Part shown: in pieces, positions 9,403 through 20,478 of the stretch
Position numbering within the stretch: the stretch's first letter is position 1
How the letters are laid out: each line of letters opens with the position of its first letter
Source: Endotrypanum monterogeii
Taxonomy: Eukaryota; Euglenozoa; Kinetoplastea; Trypanosomatida; Trypanosomatidae
Direction of reading: 5' to 3'
Assembly (NCBI GenBank): GCA_000333855.2
Contig: CM007325.1
Span: 1-64,000, forward strand
DNA: 64,000 bases
Program-made: the position numbers and the translations under genes
Notes under the pieces: model-generated
The model's input: only the letters and a program-made list of their open reading frames with translations
Told to the model about the DNA's origin: nothing
The model's database searches: none

Positions 9403-11148
9403 ATGGCGGCGAAGAAAGGAAAGGGAAAGAAGGCCTTACTAGCCAAGACAAAGGCAGAGGAGTTGCGTCTGATTCAGCTGCGTGCCTTGGAGGTGGAGGC
9501 GGAGGAGTTTCAGTGGTCCGAAAATGAGCGCCGTCAACATGAAGAGCAGGAGGAGCGCATGTCTTTTTTGCGTGATGAACAGCTCCGTATCATGCGTGAA
9601 AAGGATCAGCGTATTGATGAGGTGATGCAGCAGCTCTCCTGTGTTACGTCGGCGATGCAAGAGGACAAAACAGGTTATGAAAGTCAGATACATCAGCTCA
9701 GTACCTTGCGCGACGCGCTGATGAACGAGGAAAGTCTCCTAAAAGCTGAGATGGAGGAGCTCCAGAAGATTCTGCTCCAGGAACGAACAAGTCACACAGA
9801 GTATGTGAACGAGCTGCGCGGAACCATGGACACAGAGCGCAGGCGGTACCAAGAGGAAAGGAAGCAGATCCGGGTTGAGGTGTGCCAAACGATGGCTTGC
9901 CTGGAGGACACTAAGCGCCAGCTGCAGTCGACTTGCGAGTTGCGGGAGGCCGAGGAGCATAAGTTCAATGTGAGGGAGCGCGAGCTGGAGAGGGAGCTTG
10001 AGAAGGCACTCACGATGAACAAATCATTGCAAGATGCCCTGGAGGCGTGTGAGAACGAGGATCGAAAAAATGTGACACTGCTGCAGTTATTGAACACACA
10101 ACTGGAATCGGACAAACGGCGGTACGAGACGAATCTTCACGAGGAGAACTACCGTACGACGCGAGCTCTAGAAGAATCAGCGAGGCTGGAGGCAAAGGTA
10201 AAGGAGACCCAGGCTGAACTCGACACTGTCAAAGAGGAGGAACGGAAAGCGAGGCAGTTGTGTGAAAACGAGTTGCGCGAGTACAAGCAGCTAACAGAGC
10301 AGCTGAAGTTCGATGCGGAATACTTGCATCACGAGATCGAGTCCATGCGTTCGGAGCACGCCGAGGCGATGACGACGATGGAAGTCGCCCAGAAGGCCAC
10401 CCAGGCTGAGCTGCAGCAGTGCCAGGTGGAGCTGGAGGCATCTCAAAAGAAATGTGGTGAGATGGAGGCGCTGCTGCTGCGGAAGGAGCGCGAACACTTC
10501 GACAAAGTAACATTTCTGAACGCTCAGGTCGCGAACGGGCGCACTGCCATTGCACAGCTCCAGGGACGGTTGGACAAGGAGCGGATAGTGCACGATGAGG
10601 AGTTGCAGCGACAGAATGTGACAACGCAGGAGACTGTGGAGGAGATGAAGCGAATCAACAGTGCTGAGAGTGCTCAGGTCAGGGAGCGGCGCACGTACGA
10701 GGAGCGGCTTCTGACGAATATGGACGGTTTAAAGGCGACAATCAGAGATCTCCGTGCACGTGTGTTGGAGCAGGAAGACGCGTACGAGCAGCTTCGAGCG
10801 CTAAAGGAGAGCGAGATTGATCGGTTGCGAGGAATCTTAGACGCGCATTTCATACCGAACCGTCTAGACGTTGAGGTTTCTCTGGGAAGCTGTCGAGCAG
10901 ATGAGCTTTTTTTGGTTTCAGAAGAACTTCGCTCCGTGAAGAAAGAAATGGCGCTGAAGGAAACAGCTGCGAAGGAGACAGAGAGGTGGCTGCGTGCACG
11001 TATTGCCGAGCAGGTTGAGGTTATTGATTCACTTCAGCTTGACCTCAAGCGCGCTGAGCTCAGCCGCAACGAGAGCGTCCGTACTCTTAAGGACGAAGTT
11101 GGAAGGCTACGCAGAACTCTTGAGGTTCACTGCTTGCCGTGCACATAG
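9403..11148 (+). CDS. Coiled-coil protein with Lys/Gly-rich start, 581 aa, possible axonemal protein
   Basis: The start is the first ATG (9403) of a frame open since 9226. The N-terminus MAAKKGKGKKALLAKTK resembles the Lys/Gly-rich leaders common on axonemal and basal-body coiled-coil proteins. Residues 20-455 are continuous charged heptads, mostly E/R/Q/L. Two related segments follow: one around residue 473 (RLRGILDAHFIP) and one at the very C-terminus (RLRRTLEVHCLP), separated by about 95 residues of coiled coil. This is a small internal repeat of pattern LRxxLxxHxxP. I see no enzyme domain or membrane segment. A flagellar or basal-body structural role is a guess from composition; no specific family is identified. 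Confidence 0.9.
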   Translation: MAAKKGKGKKALLAKTKAEELRLIQLRALEVEAEEFQWSENERRQHEEQEERMSFLRDEQLRIMREKDQRIDEVMQQLSCVTSAMQEDKTGYESQIHQLSTLRDALMNEESLLKAEMEELQKILLQERTSHTEYVNELRGTMDTERRRYQEERKQIRVEVCQTMACLEDTKRQLQSTCELREAEEHKFNVRERELERELEKALTMNKSLQDALEACENEDRKNVTLLQLLNTQLESDKRRYETNLHEENYRTTRALEESARLEAKVKETQAELDTVKEEERKARQLCENELREYKQLTEQLKFDAEYLHHEIESMRSEHAEAMTTMEVAQKATQAELQQCQVELEASQKKCGEMEALLLRKEREHFDKVTFLNAQVANGRTAIAQLQGRLDKERIVHDEELQRQNVTTQETVEEMKRINSAESAQVRERRTYEERLLTNMDGLKATIRDLRARVLEQEDAYEQLRALKESEIDRLRGILDAHFIPNRLDVEVSLGSCRADELFLVSEELRSVKKEMALKETAAKETERWLRARIAEQVEVIDSLQLDLKRAELSRNESVRTLKDEVGRLRRTLEVHCLPCT

Positions 11149-12317
11149 TAAGTAGCCACCCCTTACCACTATTTGTGAGTGTCTTTCCGCTCTACTGTGC
11201 TCTGTGCCCACCGGCAGCGTTTATGTGTTCACGTCTGTTCCTCTTTCTTCATCATCGTGGTGTGTGTGGAATTTGTTTTTTTCTTTTGCTGTTGATGCCA
11301 TGTATAGTATTCTGAAATGCACTGGTGCTGGCATATTTCTTGCGTGTCACTCAGGGGTCGTTACATCACTTCTTGTTATTTTCTCACCTATGCATCTCTT
11401 CTTTTCGTTTGTTTGTAGCGGCGAATGTAGATCTGGACAAAAACACAGACACTCACACAAGGGCCACACGCAAATCGTAGTCAATGAAACAGGGAGAGTG
11501 CGTGGGCGAGGGAGCGTACACAGTCAGCGAAGATGTTCCAGTGCGGAAATGCCTTTTCGCGTTCCTATTGCCACTTAACGGCTGGGCTGTTAGTTCGTAT
11601 GTAATTGTTCACCATTGGTTTTCTCGCTGTCAGAGGCAGAAAATTCAGTCAATATGTCTAATATCAACAGTCTCTCTTGAGATTTGTTTTTGTGCTTTTT
11701 TTTTATTCTGTGAATGCGTGCGCGCTGAGAAATGTAAAGCTCAACATGACGGATGCCGTTTCGCGGCCGACAGTATGTTTTCATTCAGAAGAATGCCGCC
11801 TTTATGGGTTCCAAGTATCAGTTCGTCTTTCCACCAGCGCTCATGGGCGTGCGAAGATTTTTCTTCTGGTGTTGCCTGATACATTTGCATCTCTGCTTCT
11901 GTGGATGCGAAAAATGGAAGGAGTGGGGGTGCATTGCTGGGGGGAGGGGGAGACTGGATGTTTAAAGGGACTCTCGCACCCTACTGGTGGCCCCGGAGTG
12001 AGTGGATTCTGAGGATGCGTTGCTTGGGGGCTGATTACGTTTCCTTACGCTCCTGTTCTATGGTGCACATGGTTGTTCGGTCGAATATTTTCCTCAGCTC
12101 GTCTTTTCTCGCACCTCTTCCATCACCTTGCGGCTTCGACATTATTCCGTTTGTTGTTGTAAGGTCTCCGACGGCGGGACATTTACGTGCCCGACATTGA
12201 GAAGAGGTGTCGTGTAAGGAGGTTACACCGTAGACCCGTTGTACTCCTTTCCACGAATAAATATACGCATACACGCACACGCACATATATAGATAGATAC
12301 AAATTGCGACAATAGGG
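11149..12317 (+). other. Intergenic region
   Basis: 1.17 kb with several pyrimidine tracts (for example 11233-11290 and 11693-11706) and G-rich patches near 11920-11955. Short AT and CA dinucleotide tracts lie at 12258-12300 just before the next gene. No gene is seen. Confidence 0.5.
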
Positions 12318-14819
12318 ATGCAGTCAAGATGTGGCGGCAAGACCACCGGCGTCTACGGTGCAGACCGGGTACCTGGCAACTATATCAAAACTCTCACAGG
12401 AGTTGTACGAGGAGAGGAGCTCTTCAGTCGCCCTGATTTGGAGCGACCATGGCGATCAGCGGAGATGCAGCGCAGCGCAGCGACTATTGCGCTAAAGGAG
12501 AAGGAGATTGAGGAACTCATGCGACTGTGCTCGAACCTACGCACAGAGTTGGGCAACGCCAAAAGCGACGCTCGCTTTCTGGAGTACTCGCTCACAGAGA
12601 GGGCCAAAGCGCAGCTGGCGGAAAAGCAAACCGAGATCGATGGTCTCGAGAAGCGCGTAAAGGAGCTTGAAAAGGAAAAGAAAGAAGCAACGGTTGCCAC
12701 CGAGAGCCAAATTCGCCTGCTTCTGGCGCAGGCGGAAAACGAGTCTCTCAACCTAAAAAATGAAGTACGTCTTGCCACGGAGCGCTGTACTGATTTGACG
12801 AAGGCCTTCCATAAGCAGATCGAAGACGTCAAGGCTGCCGGCGCGCGCGAGGTAGGATTTGTCGAGGCACGCTTGACGGCAAGGGTTGACGAGGTCACTG
12901 CGGAGCTGAAGTCGGTGAGAGAGTCTAACAAGGTTTTGGAGGAACACTACCACGAGGTGGAGTCGCAGTCGTCAAACATGGTGCACCGTGTCGAAGCTGA
13001 TTACAAGGAGAGGCTTAGGGCTTCGGAGCAGCGCGTCGAGGAGCAAAGGAGAGAGTATGAGGTTCAGCTTGCCAAGGAGCGGAGGGAAAAAGAAACGGCT
13101 CTTGGCGATCTGAAAAGAATGAAGGAAAGGTTCGCTGTCCTTCTTGCTGACAAGGAGGAGCTGCTCCAGAAGCTGAATATGTGGAACACTTATCTTTTGT
13201 CAAAACTAGACAGTTTCTACCACACTTTTGTTGCCGTGGCTCCTGAGCTGGCAGGGGAGCCTGTTGGGGACGTTCAGCTACTGCAGGTGCCCGAACTTTA
13301 TGCGCCACGCTGCGTGCTTGAAGATCCTCAGTCAAAGGTGAACGTAGAGCGCATAGCTTATCGTCTAGCACAACTCCAACTCTTGAAGGAGTTTCCTACA
13401 ACAGGGGAGGTGGCACCGAATGATAGCGCAAAGCTACCCACCGCTGCTCAGCTTGATCAAGCTTTGGAGAGCCAGGAGCGTTTGCGGTGTGCTCTGCGGG
13501 AGCTGGAGGATCAACAAAGAGAATTGGGGTCGACGGTTGAAAGCTTCATTTCGCGCCTTTACTTCTTCAGCGACAATCTGGAGGAATCACTGCGCCGTGT
13601 CCCCACACCCATCAAGCCGCCTTTGCGCGATGTTGTTTTTGTGTGTGTGTGCGTGCCTAACGGACGGGTGCTATGGGCGGCAAACACGGAGCTGATGCGC
13701 ACATCGGTGCAGCTGCTGTATAGCACCATGCGACTGAAAATGAGTGAGTATGGGTGTTACGAATGCTATAGCGACGATGTATCGATGCTGCTTGCCTTTG
13801 CAGACGCAGCAGCGGCGTGCCGTTTCTGCACGGAGAGTCAGGAATGGCTCACGAGACTTTCCTGGCCAGAGGCCCTCCTGCAACTGCCAGAGGCGCAAGA
13901 GGAGTTCACGAGTAGCGGACAGCTAATTTACCGGGGTCTGCGGGTCTCCATGGCGCTCCATGCAGGTGAGGCTTTCATGGAGCCGTCTGGAATTCCGCTC
14001 AAGGGTATGTACCGGAATCATTACTACGGAAAGGCTGTGTCGCAGCTCGTGCATCTGTGTTCTCTCGCGCAAGGTGGTCAGATCATAGCCTCCCTCGCTG
14101 CATGGAACCTTTGCCTGCGGCGGAAGCACGAACTTGGGGCTGTCGTGGCCAGGAGCCTTGGTGCAGTACCGATCGTCTCATTCAACAGCCGAACAGGTAC
14201 ACTCGAGAAGCAGAGTATTGAACTTCTTCATATTGTTTCAAAGGCGCTCCAGGGGCGTAGTTTTAAGCCTCCGGGTAAGGACATTGCTCCACCTGTTTCT
14301 TCTTTAACTGGTGTAAAGGAGGCAGTGCTGGGCGCAGAGGTATCCGCCGTAGAGGTGCAACAAAAGCGGATAAACGATGCATTCATTCTTCTGCGGGAGG
14401 AGTGTGCGAGTATTCAGTCGAGTATGGGCAATCTTGTCTCACGGGCGCGAGCCGGTCTTTCACAATTTCACCTCCTGCCACCCACAGAAATGGTTGCACA
14501 GATGAATGATTTGTATAGCGTCATGGAGAAGGTGGCTGTGCGAGCTGAGGAGCTGTCTGCTGATTTGCAGGACGCTACCCATGTACAAGAGGAGCTGGAA
14601 GCAGAAGCGAAAGGGATCAGAAACTACTTCGAGCAACAAGAAACTTCCGCAACGCGGGAAGACGATCTTCGTACAGAGACAGAGGCAGTTCGGCGGAACC
14701 TGGAGCAGGCGATTCAGTTGGAGAGAGAACAGCACCGCGTCGAGACAGAGCGTCTTCGGCTTGAACTTCAAGACCGGGAGCATCTGATCCGTAAAGTGTA
14801 TCAGTCACAACTTCGCTAG
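12318..14819 (+). CDS. Coiled-coil protein with degenerate class III nucleotide-cyclase domain, 833 aa
   Basis: Residues 45-300 are coiled coil. Residues about 438-650 read as a class III adenylate/guanylate cyclase catalytic domain of the trypanosomatid type: LWAANTELM near 451, a YECYSDD segment near 478, RGLRVSMALHAGEA at 539-552, and YYGKAVSQLVHLCSLAQGGQI from 569. Residues 690-833 are a second coiled coil. In active enzymes the first strand carries a metal-binding Asp (TDIE-like) and a second Asp lies in a GD pair. By my hand alignment these are Cys and Val here, so it should not bind the catalytic metals and is probably a pseudo-cyclase or regulatory fold. There is no transmembrane segment or extracellular domain, unlike the receptor adenylate cyclases of trypanosomes. 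A scaffold or partner of active cyclases at the flagellum is possible but unproven. Confidence 0.85.
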   Translation: MQSRCGGKTTGVYGADRVPGNYIKTLTGVVRGEELFSRPDLERPWRSAEMQRSAATIALKEKEIEELMRLCSNLRTELGNAKSDARFLEYSLTERAKAQLAEKQTEIDGLEKRVKELEKEKKEATVATESQIRLLLAQAENESLNLKNEVRLATERCTDLTKAFHKQIEDVKAAGAREVGFVEARLTARVDEVTAELKSVRESNKVLEEHYHEVESQSSNMVHRVEADYKERLRASEQRVEEQRREYEVQLAKERREKETALGDLKRMKERFAVLLADKEELLQKLNMWNTYLLSKLDSFYHTFVAVAPELAGEPVGDVQLLQVPELYAPRCVLEDPQSKVNVERIAYRLAQLQLLKEFPTTGEVAPNDSAKLPTAAQLDQALESQERLRCALRELEDQQRELGSTVESFISRLYFFSDNLEESLRRVPTPIKPPLRDVVFVCVCVPNGRVLWAANTELMRTSVQLLYSTMRLKMSEYGCYECYSDDVSMLLAFADAAAACRFCTESQEWLTRLSWPEALLQLPEAQEEFTSSGQLIYRGLRVSMALHAGEAFMEPSGIPLKGMYRNHYYGKAVSQLVHLCSLAQGGQIIASLAAWNLCLRRKHELGAVVARSLGAVPIVSFNSRTGTLEKQSIELLHIVSKALQGRSFKPPGKDIAPPVSSLTGVKEAVLGAEVSAVEVQQKRINDAFILLREECASIQSSMGNLVSRARAGLSQFHLLPPTEMVAQMNDLYSVMEKVAVRAEELSADLQDATHVQEELEAEAKGIRNYFEQQETSATREDDLRTETEAVRRNLEQAIQLEREQHRVETERLRLELQDREHLIRKVYQSQLR

Positions 14820-16213
14820 GAAGTATCATCGGACGAATCTTGCTTCTGGCTAGTGCACCGCGTCCCAACCTTAACACAGTATTTGTTTTTCACAAATACC
14901 TCAAAGTGACCCGCGGGTGAGACTGCACATGGTGGTGTCTTGAAATGAACCCCGGGGATTACAATATTGATCCCATAGAATCTTGGCGAAGGGCTTGGCA
15001 TGTACAATAGCTTTTTTTTTTTTGCCCGCAGCGGAGTGTATGCATTTCTCAGCTGGTGTCCATATATGTGGACCTTCCGGTATGTTCCCGAACAGACTGG
15101 AAGGGGACGTACATAAGGCGTGACTCACCTACTTTTTTCATCTCTTAGATCGGTACACTGATTGCCGGCGCCTGCACCCTCTTCACTTGCATTTCGTCTG
15201 TACTGACGGTTGCATAAAAGTGAAATAGAAATGCTCTCTGTCGAATTTCTTGTATGTGTCTCAGTTTGTCTTCTCGTTTTTTTGGAGGTTCTGCTAGAAC
15301 GGTGGTGTCCCTGTGTGTGTGTGTATGATGCAGAATGGCTTGAAGGCAAGATAAGTCGAAATGCCTTACTTTTTTTTTTCTCCGGAGCCCGCGCTGTGTG
15401 CGTTCGTTTGAGCCTCTGCACGCGTTTGGGGGTTTCCTTTAGATGGATGCACCGACATGCGAATCGATTCACGCGGGCACTTGGGTGCTTTCAGGGTCTG
15501 TAGCAGCACCGGCGCGTGGCACGGTTATACGAGAGGGGGGAGGGTGAAACCCATGTGTGAAGAAAAATCTCATGGTTATCTTTTCGAGTTTCCCTGCACG
15601 TTTGTTGCCGGTGCCCCCATTCTTCAGGCACAAAAAAAGCGAAGCTATACATTTCATTTTTTGCCAGCGCGTTGAGAAATTGTTCCGCTAAATTTTGGCA
15701 TCCGTCTGACATTGACGAGCTTCTCGCTCTCTCTGCAGATGGCAGAATATGTGCATGTTGCATAAAAGTTTAAATAGTCCGACTCCTTTTTCTCTTTTCA
15801 TAATTGTCGAACATTCTCTCGTGCTAAACATACAAGCATATTCACGGTCGACTGTGTATTCTGAGGAGCAGTACCATTTTTTGATACATATCTGTACAAA
15901 TATATACATGTATATGTATATATGAGAAAGGGTCGTGTCGTTATTATCTGCTGCTTGATTTTGCTACAATAATAAGGAGGTGCATATATTACTGGTGTCA
16001 AGTTGGGATATTAGTAGGGTGAAATAGTAGTGAAAAGAGAGAAAACAAGGTAGCGCATAGCGAGCTCGTGCAGCTCTTCACATTACCTCTGCAGTACAAA
16101 GTTTTTTTTTTTCGAGCGTCAGCTTCTACTTGCTGTCATTTCTTTTCCGGATTCCACTCCGCTTCTGCCCAGTTTTTTTTCTCCAAATCGCTGTGTCCGT
16201 TTTGCCCGTCGCC
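14820..16213 (+). other. Intergenic region upstream of major vault protein
   Basis: 1.4 kb. T runs lie at 15011-15023, 15369-15380 and 16101-16112. AT-rich sequence with TATA-like dinucleotides lies at 15880-15925. A second pyrimidine-rich stretch (16171-16205) runs almost to the vault-protein ATG. No gene is seen. Confidence 0.5.
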
Positions 16214-18715
16214 ATGGCGGATTCTCTCATCCGTATTAAGCGGTACCAGTACATCCACATTTTGGACAACAACACTAATATCACCCGAACCATATGTGGT
16301 CCTGTTGTCTACACGCGGCAGGAACATGAGACGTGCCTGTTCGACCCACGCCCGTGTGTGTCTGTGCCTCCACGTCATTACTGTGTTGTGAGGAACCCAT
16401 GTGTGCGTAACGAGGCGGGGTACGTGGTGTTCGAGTCTTCGGGACAGGTGCAGCTGCTCCTCGGTGACGCTGAGATTCGCTTTGAAGGGGAGCCTTTCCC
16501 ATTGTACCCCGGCGAAGAACTGGACTGTAGTGATGGGGATAGTGTCCGAAAGCTGCAGCTAATCCCCCCGAACACGGGGTTCCACGTGCGTTGCGTTCGC
16601 GATCACCACGGCTTAGACGGGTTCATCAAGGCGGGAAAGGAGTGGATGGTGGTAGGCCCAATGACGTACATTCCATACCTGGAGGTTGAGGTGGTGAAGG
16701 AGGTTACTGCAACGGTTATTCAGCCTAACAGCGCCTTACTCTTGCAAGCCAACGTCAACTTCACTGATCGATTCGGGGTTGACCGTGTTGCAGGGGAGAA
16801 GTGGCTGGTGCGCACGCTGGGTTCTTATCTTCCCTCTGTCGAGGAGACAGTCTTGTCCCTTGTGCAAGGCACCATGCTCAGTGAGGTGAAGGCACTGCAC
16901 CTCAGAGCTGATCAATGTTTCACCGACGTGTATGGGAGGATTCGGCGGGCCGGGGAGGAGTGGCTGGTTACGTTGAAGGATGCCCCTGTGCATATCCTTG
17001 ACGCCTATGAGGTGAAAGTAGCCGATATCGTCGCAGTCTCACTCAATGCGAAGGAGTTTGTAATTGTGCATGACCCTGTCGACGTTGACGGACACCGTCG
17101 CGTGGGTGAAACTCTGGTGCGCCATGGCGAGTGCACCTTTTTCCTGGAGCCGGGGGAGACGATACCGCGCGGTGTGGAAAAGGTGCTTGTTGTAGGAAAG
17201 GAAGAGGCGCTGCTTCTTGAGGCTGTTTGTGAATACGAGGACGAGGGTCAATTGCGGCAGCCGGGCAGTCGATGGATGTTGCCCGGCCCCTGTGAGTACA
17301 CCCCTTCTAACAAAGTGAAACTCCTCGAGCACCGCCGTGTGATGGCTCTTGACCAAAACGAGGGCGTATACGTCATGAACACAACAACTGGGAACGTGCG
17401 GGCTGTCACTGGCGCACCATATATGCTGGATGTTGATGAGGTGCTGTGGGAAAAAAACCTGCCTCTAGTGGTAGAGGAACTCCTTGCATCCTCCAATGGT
17501 AGCATTCAAACAAGTGAGCGCAACCCCGGATTTGTTAGCCGCCGTGAAAAGTATCGCATTGTCCGCTTTAACGTGCAGCACAATGCTGCCGTACAGATCT
17601 ACGACTATCGTAAGAAACAGCCACGTATTGTGCTCGGTCCAAATCTGGTCATGTTGGATCCCCACGAGGAGTTTACAGTGCTTTCACTAAGCGGCGGCAC
17701 ACCCAAGGTGCCCAACTCGGTGCAGTCGCTCCAGCTATTTCTGGGGCCGCGTTTTTCCAAGGACACTATCGTTGTAGAGACATCTGACCATGCCCGCTTG
17801 CGCCTTCGATTATCGTATAACTGGTACTTTGACATAGATGCTAGGAACCCGAGTCAAAAGACCTTTTCTGTGCCGGACTTCATCGGTGACTGCTGTAAGA
17901 CCATCGCAAGCCGCGTGCGTGGCGCTGTCGCTACTGTGGACTTCGACTCGTTTCACCGAAACTCAGCCGATATCATTCGCACCGCTGTTTTCGGTCTTGA
18001 CGAAGCTGGTGAAACAAAGAAATGCTTGCGCTTCACCGCAAATGATTTTGTGGTCACCAATATCGATGTGCAGTCGTCAGAGCCGACAGACGAAAAGACA
18101 CGCGACAGCCTGCAGAAGTCTGTACAGCTGGCGATTGAAATTACTACGAAGTCACAGGAGGCAGCTGCGCGACACGGAAATGAACTGAAGGACCAGGAGG
18201 CCAAGGGACAGCTAGAGCGCCAGAAGCTCGCTGATAAGATCGCAGTGGAGAGTGCGAGGACAACATGGCTGGAGCTGCAGGCAAAGAGCGAGGCTGTTCA
18301 GGCGAGTGGGCAGTCCGTCGCGGAGGCAAAGGCGCGCGCAGAGGCGTTGCTGATTGAGGTACAAACTGAGATGCAACAGGCGGAAATGCGTGCGAAAGCA
18401 TATCGTTTCTCTGCGGAGGCAGAGCTGGAGAAACTCAGACAGCGGCAAGCATTGGAGCTAGAGTACACTCGGCGTCAGAATGAAATGGAAGTGGCAAAGG
18501 CGCGGGCGGCAGCGGAGGCGGAGGCGGAGAAGGTGCGACGCATGGTTGATGCCATCGGCCGCGACACTCTGGTTGCCATCGCTCGTGCAGGGCCTGAGAC
18601 ACAGGCAAAGCTCCTGGGAAGCCTTGGGCTCAAGGGCTACCTCATTACCGATGGAAACAGTCCAGTGAATCTCTTCGGTGCCGCCCAGGGTATGATTGGC
18701 GAGTTTAAGAAATGA
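16214..18715 (+). CDS. MVP: Major vault protein
   Basis: The 833-aa product starts at the ATG in a GCCATGG context at 16214; the open frame extends upstream to 16130 but only through non-ATG codons and a pyrimidine tract. The N-terminus ([15 protein letters not shown], then [11 protein letters not shown] and PPRHYC) matches animal MVP closely. About eight or nine MVP beta-repeats follow, seen as recurrent GExW (GKEW, GEKW, GEEW) and GPMTYIP or LGSYLPS-type turns. The shoulder domain contains SYNWYFD. A long Ala/Glu/Lys-rich cap helix runs from about residue 650 to 780, and the protein ends in a Gly/Phe-rich tail. Rat MVP is about 861 aa, so this is essentially full length. MVP is the structural subunit of the vault ribonucleoprotein barrel; the role of vaults in kinetoplastids is unclear. 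Confidence 0.97.
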   Translation: MADSLIRIKRYQYIHILDNNTNITRTICGPVVYTRQEHETCLFDPRPCVSVPPRHYCVVRNPCVRNEAGYVVFESSGQVQLLLGDAEIRFEGEPFPLYPGEELDCSDGDSVRKLQLIPPNTGFHVRCVRDHHGLDGFIKAGKEWMVVGPMTYIPYLEVEVVKEVTATVIQPNSALLLQANVNFTDRFGVDRVAGEKWLVRTLGSYLPSVEETVLSLVQGTMLSEVKALHLRADQCFTDVYGRIRRAGEEWLVTLKDAPVHILDAYEVKVADIVAVSLNAKEFVIVHDPVDVDGHRRVGETLVRHGECTFFLEPGETIPRGVEKVLVVGKEEALLLEAVCEYEDEGQLRQPGSRWMLPGPCEYTPSNKVKLLEHRRVMALDQNEGVYVMNTTTGNVRAVTGAPYMLDVDEVLWEKNLPLVVEELLASSNGSIQTSERNPGFVSRREKYRIVRFNVQHNAAVQIYDYRKKQPRIVLGPNLVMLDPHEEFTVLSLSGGTPKVPNSVQSLQLFLGPRFSKDTIVVETSDHARLRLRLSYNWYFDIDARNPSQKTFSVPDFIGDCCKTIASRVRGAVATVDFDSFHRNSADIIRTAVFGLDEAGETKKCLRFTANDFVVTNIDVQSSEPTDEKTRDSLQKSVQLAIEITTKSQEAAARHGNELKDQEAKGQLERQKLADKIAVESARTTWLELQAKSEAVQASGQSVAEAKARAEALLIEVQTEMQQAEMRAKAYRFSAEAELEKLRQRQALELEYTRRQNEMEVAKARAAAEAEAEKVRRMVDAIGRDTLVAIARAGPETQAKLLGSLGLKGYLITDGNSPVNLFGAAQGMIGEFKK

Positions 18716-19160
18716 CGAAGCAGAAAATTGAGTGAGTCTCTTCGTTTTGGCGTGCTCACCGAGCTGCACAGCAGAGAACGTATTACCGCTCTCCCCTATC
18801 CTTTTTTGTTTGCTTGTTTAGTTTATTTTTCCGACATCACTGCCTTCGGCCCGTATCACTGTGCGACTGGATTGGGGTTACCTCCCACGTACGCGAAGTG
18901 CTCTTTGATACGTCTCCACAGCGTTTCTTCCTCTTTTCCTTTCCGATTAATGCGGTACCTTCGAGGGGGGGGGGTTGTGGGTTCTACAATGATCTTCAGT
19001 ACTTCGCGCTGCCCGTCTTCGTATTCAGCACGGAGTCCACCGATCATGGCGCAAAGGGGGACGGAGAGTAGAGAACTAACATGATCGACCTGCATCCTAG
19101 CGAACCTATGAATCGGTGCCGGCCCAGTGCTTGTTCTCTGCTCTCTGTCTTTTTCAGTCT

Positions 19161-19162
19161 AC

Positions 19163-19208
<46 letters not shown>

Positions 19209-19210
19209 AT
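19161..19210. repeat. (TA)n-(TG)n compound microsatellite
   Basis: Alternating TA dinucleotides pass directly into TG dinucleotides on the + strand. It lies in the intergenic region after MVP. Confidence 0.95.
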
Positions 19211-20396
19211 GGATTGTATTTATTCTCTGTACCCACATCTTTTCTTGTTTCCTCGCGCCGATTATATATCGACCTACCAAGAGATGTTTGTCAACTCAAA
19301 GGAGGGAGATGGTTGGGTGATGTTGGTCTAGAGGGGATGGGTATTGAAGCCCCCTCTATATCCCGCTCTTGTATCCCTTCACCTGTTGGCCCATTTACTG
19401 CCCTTTTTGTTTTCTTATCTGCCTGCTTTCCCTGACCGCTGCTCTTGTGGATGATACACGAATGAGCGACACGGTAGAGACGCACGAAGTACAAAAAAAA
19501 AATATTCTGTGACGCACGTGCGCTGGTTAACACCCTGGGTGTCGTCGTCTCGATGTTTGTGTCCCAATATCATGGCTGGCGTGTCACTGACAGCATCACA
19601 CCCACAAAAAGCTTAAATGGAACTAGACTGCAGAGTCAATCGCACATTCGACGTTGCTCTCACGCTCGAGCGAAAAGACTCCTTTGGAGACACAACCCCA
19701 CGTCTTCTTGCGTACACAGAGGTGAACTTCCGCACATGTGAGCTGTAGGGTCCTTTCGATCTCACCGTAGCCACTGTAAATCAGGCGTTTCTCTGAACGT
19801 CGCCGTTTGGCGTTTCCGAGGTGATGTCGCTTGTGCACTATTTTACACCAAACAAGTGCGGGTAGGTTTACATATTTATACATGTATTTGTTCCGGGCAA
19901 CTACATGTGTCCAGGTGTCGTTCATACCATTCTGAACCTGAATACCCCCCCCCTCGTTCCGCCCCGCGTTCGTGAACTGTTTGATTGTTCTCCGTGGTGT
20001 ATAGGCGCTCTTATCGTTTATTGTATGACTCATGTCTCTCCCTCTTCATTCCTCCTTCATTCTCCCCCTTTCGTTAGCTGGCTGGTTTCTACCCCGAGGT
20101 CAAGGACAACCTCTGCCACGAGGATCGTCGTTGCATACACAGCAAAAGGGAAAACTCCTCCCCCTACCAAGAACGTCGCCGAGAAGCAGACAAGCGGAAA
20201 ATATTGCTCAGTGGTTCTTTCCGTTTTTTTTTTCTTGCGAAGCACGCTGTAGTACCATCACTGAGCATTCGTCGATTTTCACAGAGAGGCTCTCTTGTAT
20301 CAGTTCCTTGGTCTAGTGTGTGCATGCTCCGTGCCGATCAGAGTTTGCAGTGGTGATTGGAGAGTGTGGAAACCATAAACGAAACCGGCGCCACAG

Positions 20397-20477
20397 CCCT
20401 CTTCTTTTTATCTCTCCCCCTCTATTCGACCGGATACGTTGTTCGACTTCTGTACGCCCACGCTCCCCTCGCGTCAG
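20397..20477 (+). promoter_or_regulatory. AG-free pyrimidine-rich tract with AG 1 nt before the LC8 ATG
   Basis: From 20397 to 20475 there is no AG dinucleotide in a pyrimidine-rich stretch. The first AG is at 20476-20477, one base before the ATG at 20479. If this is the spliced-leader acceptor, the gene's own 5' UTR is a single nucleotide. An upstream acceptor near 20239, after a T run, is the alternative. Confidence 0.4.
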
Positions 20478-20478
20478 G

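Larger units (their letters stand above)
18716..20478 (+). other. Intergenic region between MVP and LC8
   Basis: 1.76 kb. It contains the compound (TA)n-(TG)n microsatellite at 19161-19210, A runs at 19491-19501, and a T run at 20225-20233. A pyrimidine-rich stretch from 20397 leads to the LC8 start. Open frames here are low-complexity shadows. No gene is seen. Confidence 0.5.

Noticed and set aside
12380..12931. 183-codon frame on the - strand
   Set aside because: Ser/Arg-rich mirror of the coiled-coil coding strand, fully inside a convincing + strand gene.
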